Shown here piece by piece: positions 4,945 through 6,021 of a stretch of 6,021 nt of DNA. A program made the translations under genes and the position numbers. The notes under the pieces are model-generated. The model was not told where the DNA came from. It saw only the letters and a program-made list of their open reading frames with translations, and made no database searches. Within the stretch, counting starts at the first letter, position 1, and each line of letters starts with the position of its first letter. The DNA is from Thermoplasmatota archaeon (GTDB lineage Archaea; Thermoplasmatota; Thermoplasmata; RBG-16-68-12; JAJISG01). Where the stretch lies: assembly GCA_022848835.1 (NCBI GenBank), contig JAJISG010000103.1, positions 1-6,021 of the forward strand, given 5' to 3'.

Positions 4945-5697
4945 CTACACGATGGAGTTCCCGATTGTCATCACCGATTGGACGAACTCATCGATTCCGA
5001 TATTGAAAGACCTTAAAAGGATATGTGCCATGTTATCATCTCGCTGGACCCTCCCGACAATTTTGGGCACACGACGTAGGACCATGCTACTCCAGTCATC
5101 TGTGGATGTAATGATCCTGACCACCTCATCTAGATCGCTTTCGCTCAGCAGTAGGGCTAAGTCGAATATATTCTTGTAATCAGCCGGGAGGCCAGCCTTG
5201 TTTGCTGCAAGTTCGTGGGAGTTAGCGACTCGACACTCGACGCTTGCTGAACTCCCTCGGGTTGCGATCTTCTTGATGACGCCTTTCTTCGGATTGAACT
5301 CGAAGTAGTGGGGCGTCCTCTTCTCGTAAATCTTGGGTCGTGATACGTCGACTCGAAGCTGAACCTCCTCGATGACCTCCTTGAGCTGTTCCGCTTCCTC
5401 TATAGCCTCATTAGTAGACGGAATGTACATCTTGTGAAAGCTTACGCCCCAATCGTCCTCCTCGTCTGCTGCCATCCCCTGAGCCCGAAACGCGCGAGAG
5501 ATGCTCCTCAGATCTTCGGGTCGTGTGATAGCGTCTACGTCGAGTGTGTTCCTCGTCGCAATGTGATGAGTCCACGCGCGAGCGCCCCAACCCCCTATGA
5601 TAACAAGAACGTCTTTGACAGCACTCAAGAGGCCTAGGGATTGAATTTCAATGTCCTCCCTAATCGCCTCAGGGAGCTGCTCAATATTCAGTACCAT
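4945..5697 (-). CDS. Nucleotidyltransferase-fold protein, AbiEii-like (putative type IV toxin-antitoxin component)
   Basis: This 250-residue protein has the layout of the minimal polymerase-beta-type nucleotidyltransferases found in AbiEii-like toxins. GGWGAR (35-40) is followed by a strand with RNTLDVDAI (49-57), in which D53 and D55 would bind metal. LRVDV (114-118) supplies a third acidic residue at D117. A C-terminal helical segment follows, ANKAG then DYKNIFDLALLL (about 165-184), resembling the lysine-containing motif IV region of AbiEii proteins. AbiEii enzymes transfer nucleotides to targets such as tRNA and cause growth arrest when the partner is lost; that activity is inferred here, not shown. 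The GG motif departs from the classic GS. The ATG at 5697 overlaps the TAA of the upstream gene (TAATG), so the two are translationally coupled. A non-toxic nucleotidyltransferase of unknown role remains possible. Confidence 0.65.
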   Translation of the reverse strand: MVLNIEQLPEAIREDIEIQSLGLLSAVKDVLVIIGGWGARAWTHHIATRNTLDVDAITRPEDLRSISRAFRAQGMAADEEDDWGVSFHKMYIPSTNEAIEEAEQLKEVIEEVQLRVDVSRPKIYEKRTPHYFEFNPKKGVIKKIATRGSSASVECRVANSHELAANKAGLPADYKNIFDLALLLSESDLDEVVRIITSTDDWSSMVLRRVPKIVGRVQRDDNMAHILLRSFNIGIDEFVQSVMTIGNSIV

Positions 5698-6021
5698 TAC
5701 CTTGCGCCCCTCACTCCGTGCTCAATAGCTCCCATGTCCAAGTATAGATCGACGTTCCATTTGTCCTCGTACGGCTCCTCCCATCCCTCCTTTCCAAACT
5801 CCTCCTCAGATTCCAGGAAAACCGGAGGTCGACCGCTCGAGGCGAAAGAGAGAAACCTTTGGGGGTCGCCCTTCACGACTAGGTCACCGGCCAAGTCATT
5901 GAGGATGTCCAAGTAGCATCCCACGACATTCACTACTCCCCTGGCCTGTGACAATTGAAGGAGTCGATCAAAGTTCATCGGGTGTCCACTCAGAAGTTGA
6001 ATACAGAGATCCTCGACGCCG
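5697..6021 (-). CDS. Partial protein, probable partner of the nucleotidyltransferase (tentatively AbiEi-like)
   Basis: The frame is open to the right edge of the window, so only the C-terminal 107 residues are seen; an internal ATG at 5978 is not the likely start. The first part is helical (NFDRLLQLSQARGVVNVVGC then YLDILNDLAGD) and resembles the C-terminal half of AbiEi-type transcriptional regulators, where a short helix block precedes a poorly conserved tail. The rest is acidic and aromatic (ESEEEFGKEGWEEPYEDKW), ending in DLYLDMGAIEHGVRGAR. No DNA-binding domain is visible in this part; in AbiEi proteins it lies at the N-terminus. The stop overlaps the next start by one base. Antitoxin or regulator identity rests mainly on this coupling and on the type of neighbour. 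Confidence 0.45.
   Translation of the reverse strand, partial: GVEDLCIQLLSGHPMNFDRLLQLSQARGVVNVVGCYLDILNDLAGDLVVKGDPQRFLSFASSGRPPVFLESEEEFGKEGWEEPYEDKWNVDLYLDMGAIEHGVRGAR

Overview
The window looks archaeal. The supporting evidence is an N-terminally cut TrmY-type tRNA methyltransferase, TATA boxes about 30-35 bases upstream of two start codons, GGTGA-type ribosome binding sites, an archaeal-type nicotinate phosphoribosyltransferase, and a pyrimidine-rich tract in place of a classic hairpin terminator. The left two thirds are fairly GC-rich, with many AGG arginine codons. I cannot place the organism more precisely; an uncultured euryarchaeal or Thermoplasmata-like lineage is a guess.

Bases 1-3635 are dense, well-conserved metabolic genes. 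The 3' end of trmY (+) converges on a class I/II PLP-dependent aminotransferase (-), and their stop codons overlap by 4 bp. A 132-bp divergent intergenic region with a clear TATA box then leads into a rightward cluster. This cluster holds a nicotinamidase-type hydrolase, a nicotinate phosphoribosyltransferase 8 bp downstream, and the glycine cleavage H protein (gcvH). The first two enzymes would take nicotinamide to nicotinate to nicotinate mononucleotide, the salvage branch of NAD synthesis. GcvH carries the lipoyl arm of the NAD-dependent glycine cleavage system and may be co-transcribed. A pyrimidine-rich tract after gcvH probably ends the transcript.

Bases 3636-4944 are different: gene-poor, with more mixed base composition. 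The only convincing gene is a leftward small zinc-ribbon protein (CxH...CxxC). It has its own TATA box, a small inverted repeat at the predicted start site and a GGTGA site. Around it lie short leftward frames that look like debris of decayed genes. Two pairs of frames each become one longer frame if a single base is removed, and one fragment resembles an isolated signal peptide.

Bases 4945-6021 hold a leftward, translationally coupled pair (TAATG junction). A partial upstream protein is followed by a nucleotidyltransferase-fold protein resembling the AbiEii side of type IV toxin-antitoxin or abortive-infection pairs. The upstream partner runs off the window, so its identity as an AbiEi-like regulator is tentative. 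Gene decay next to a possible defence or TA pair suggests that the right half is an accessory region bordering a conserved metabolic block.
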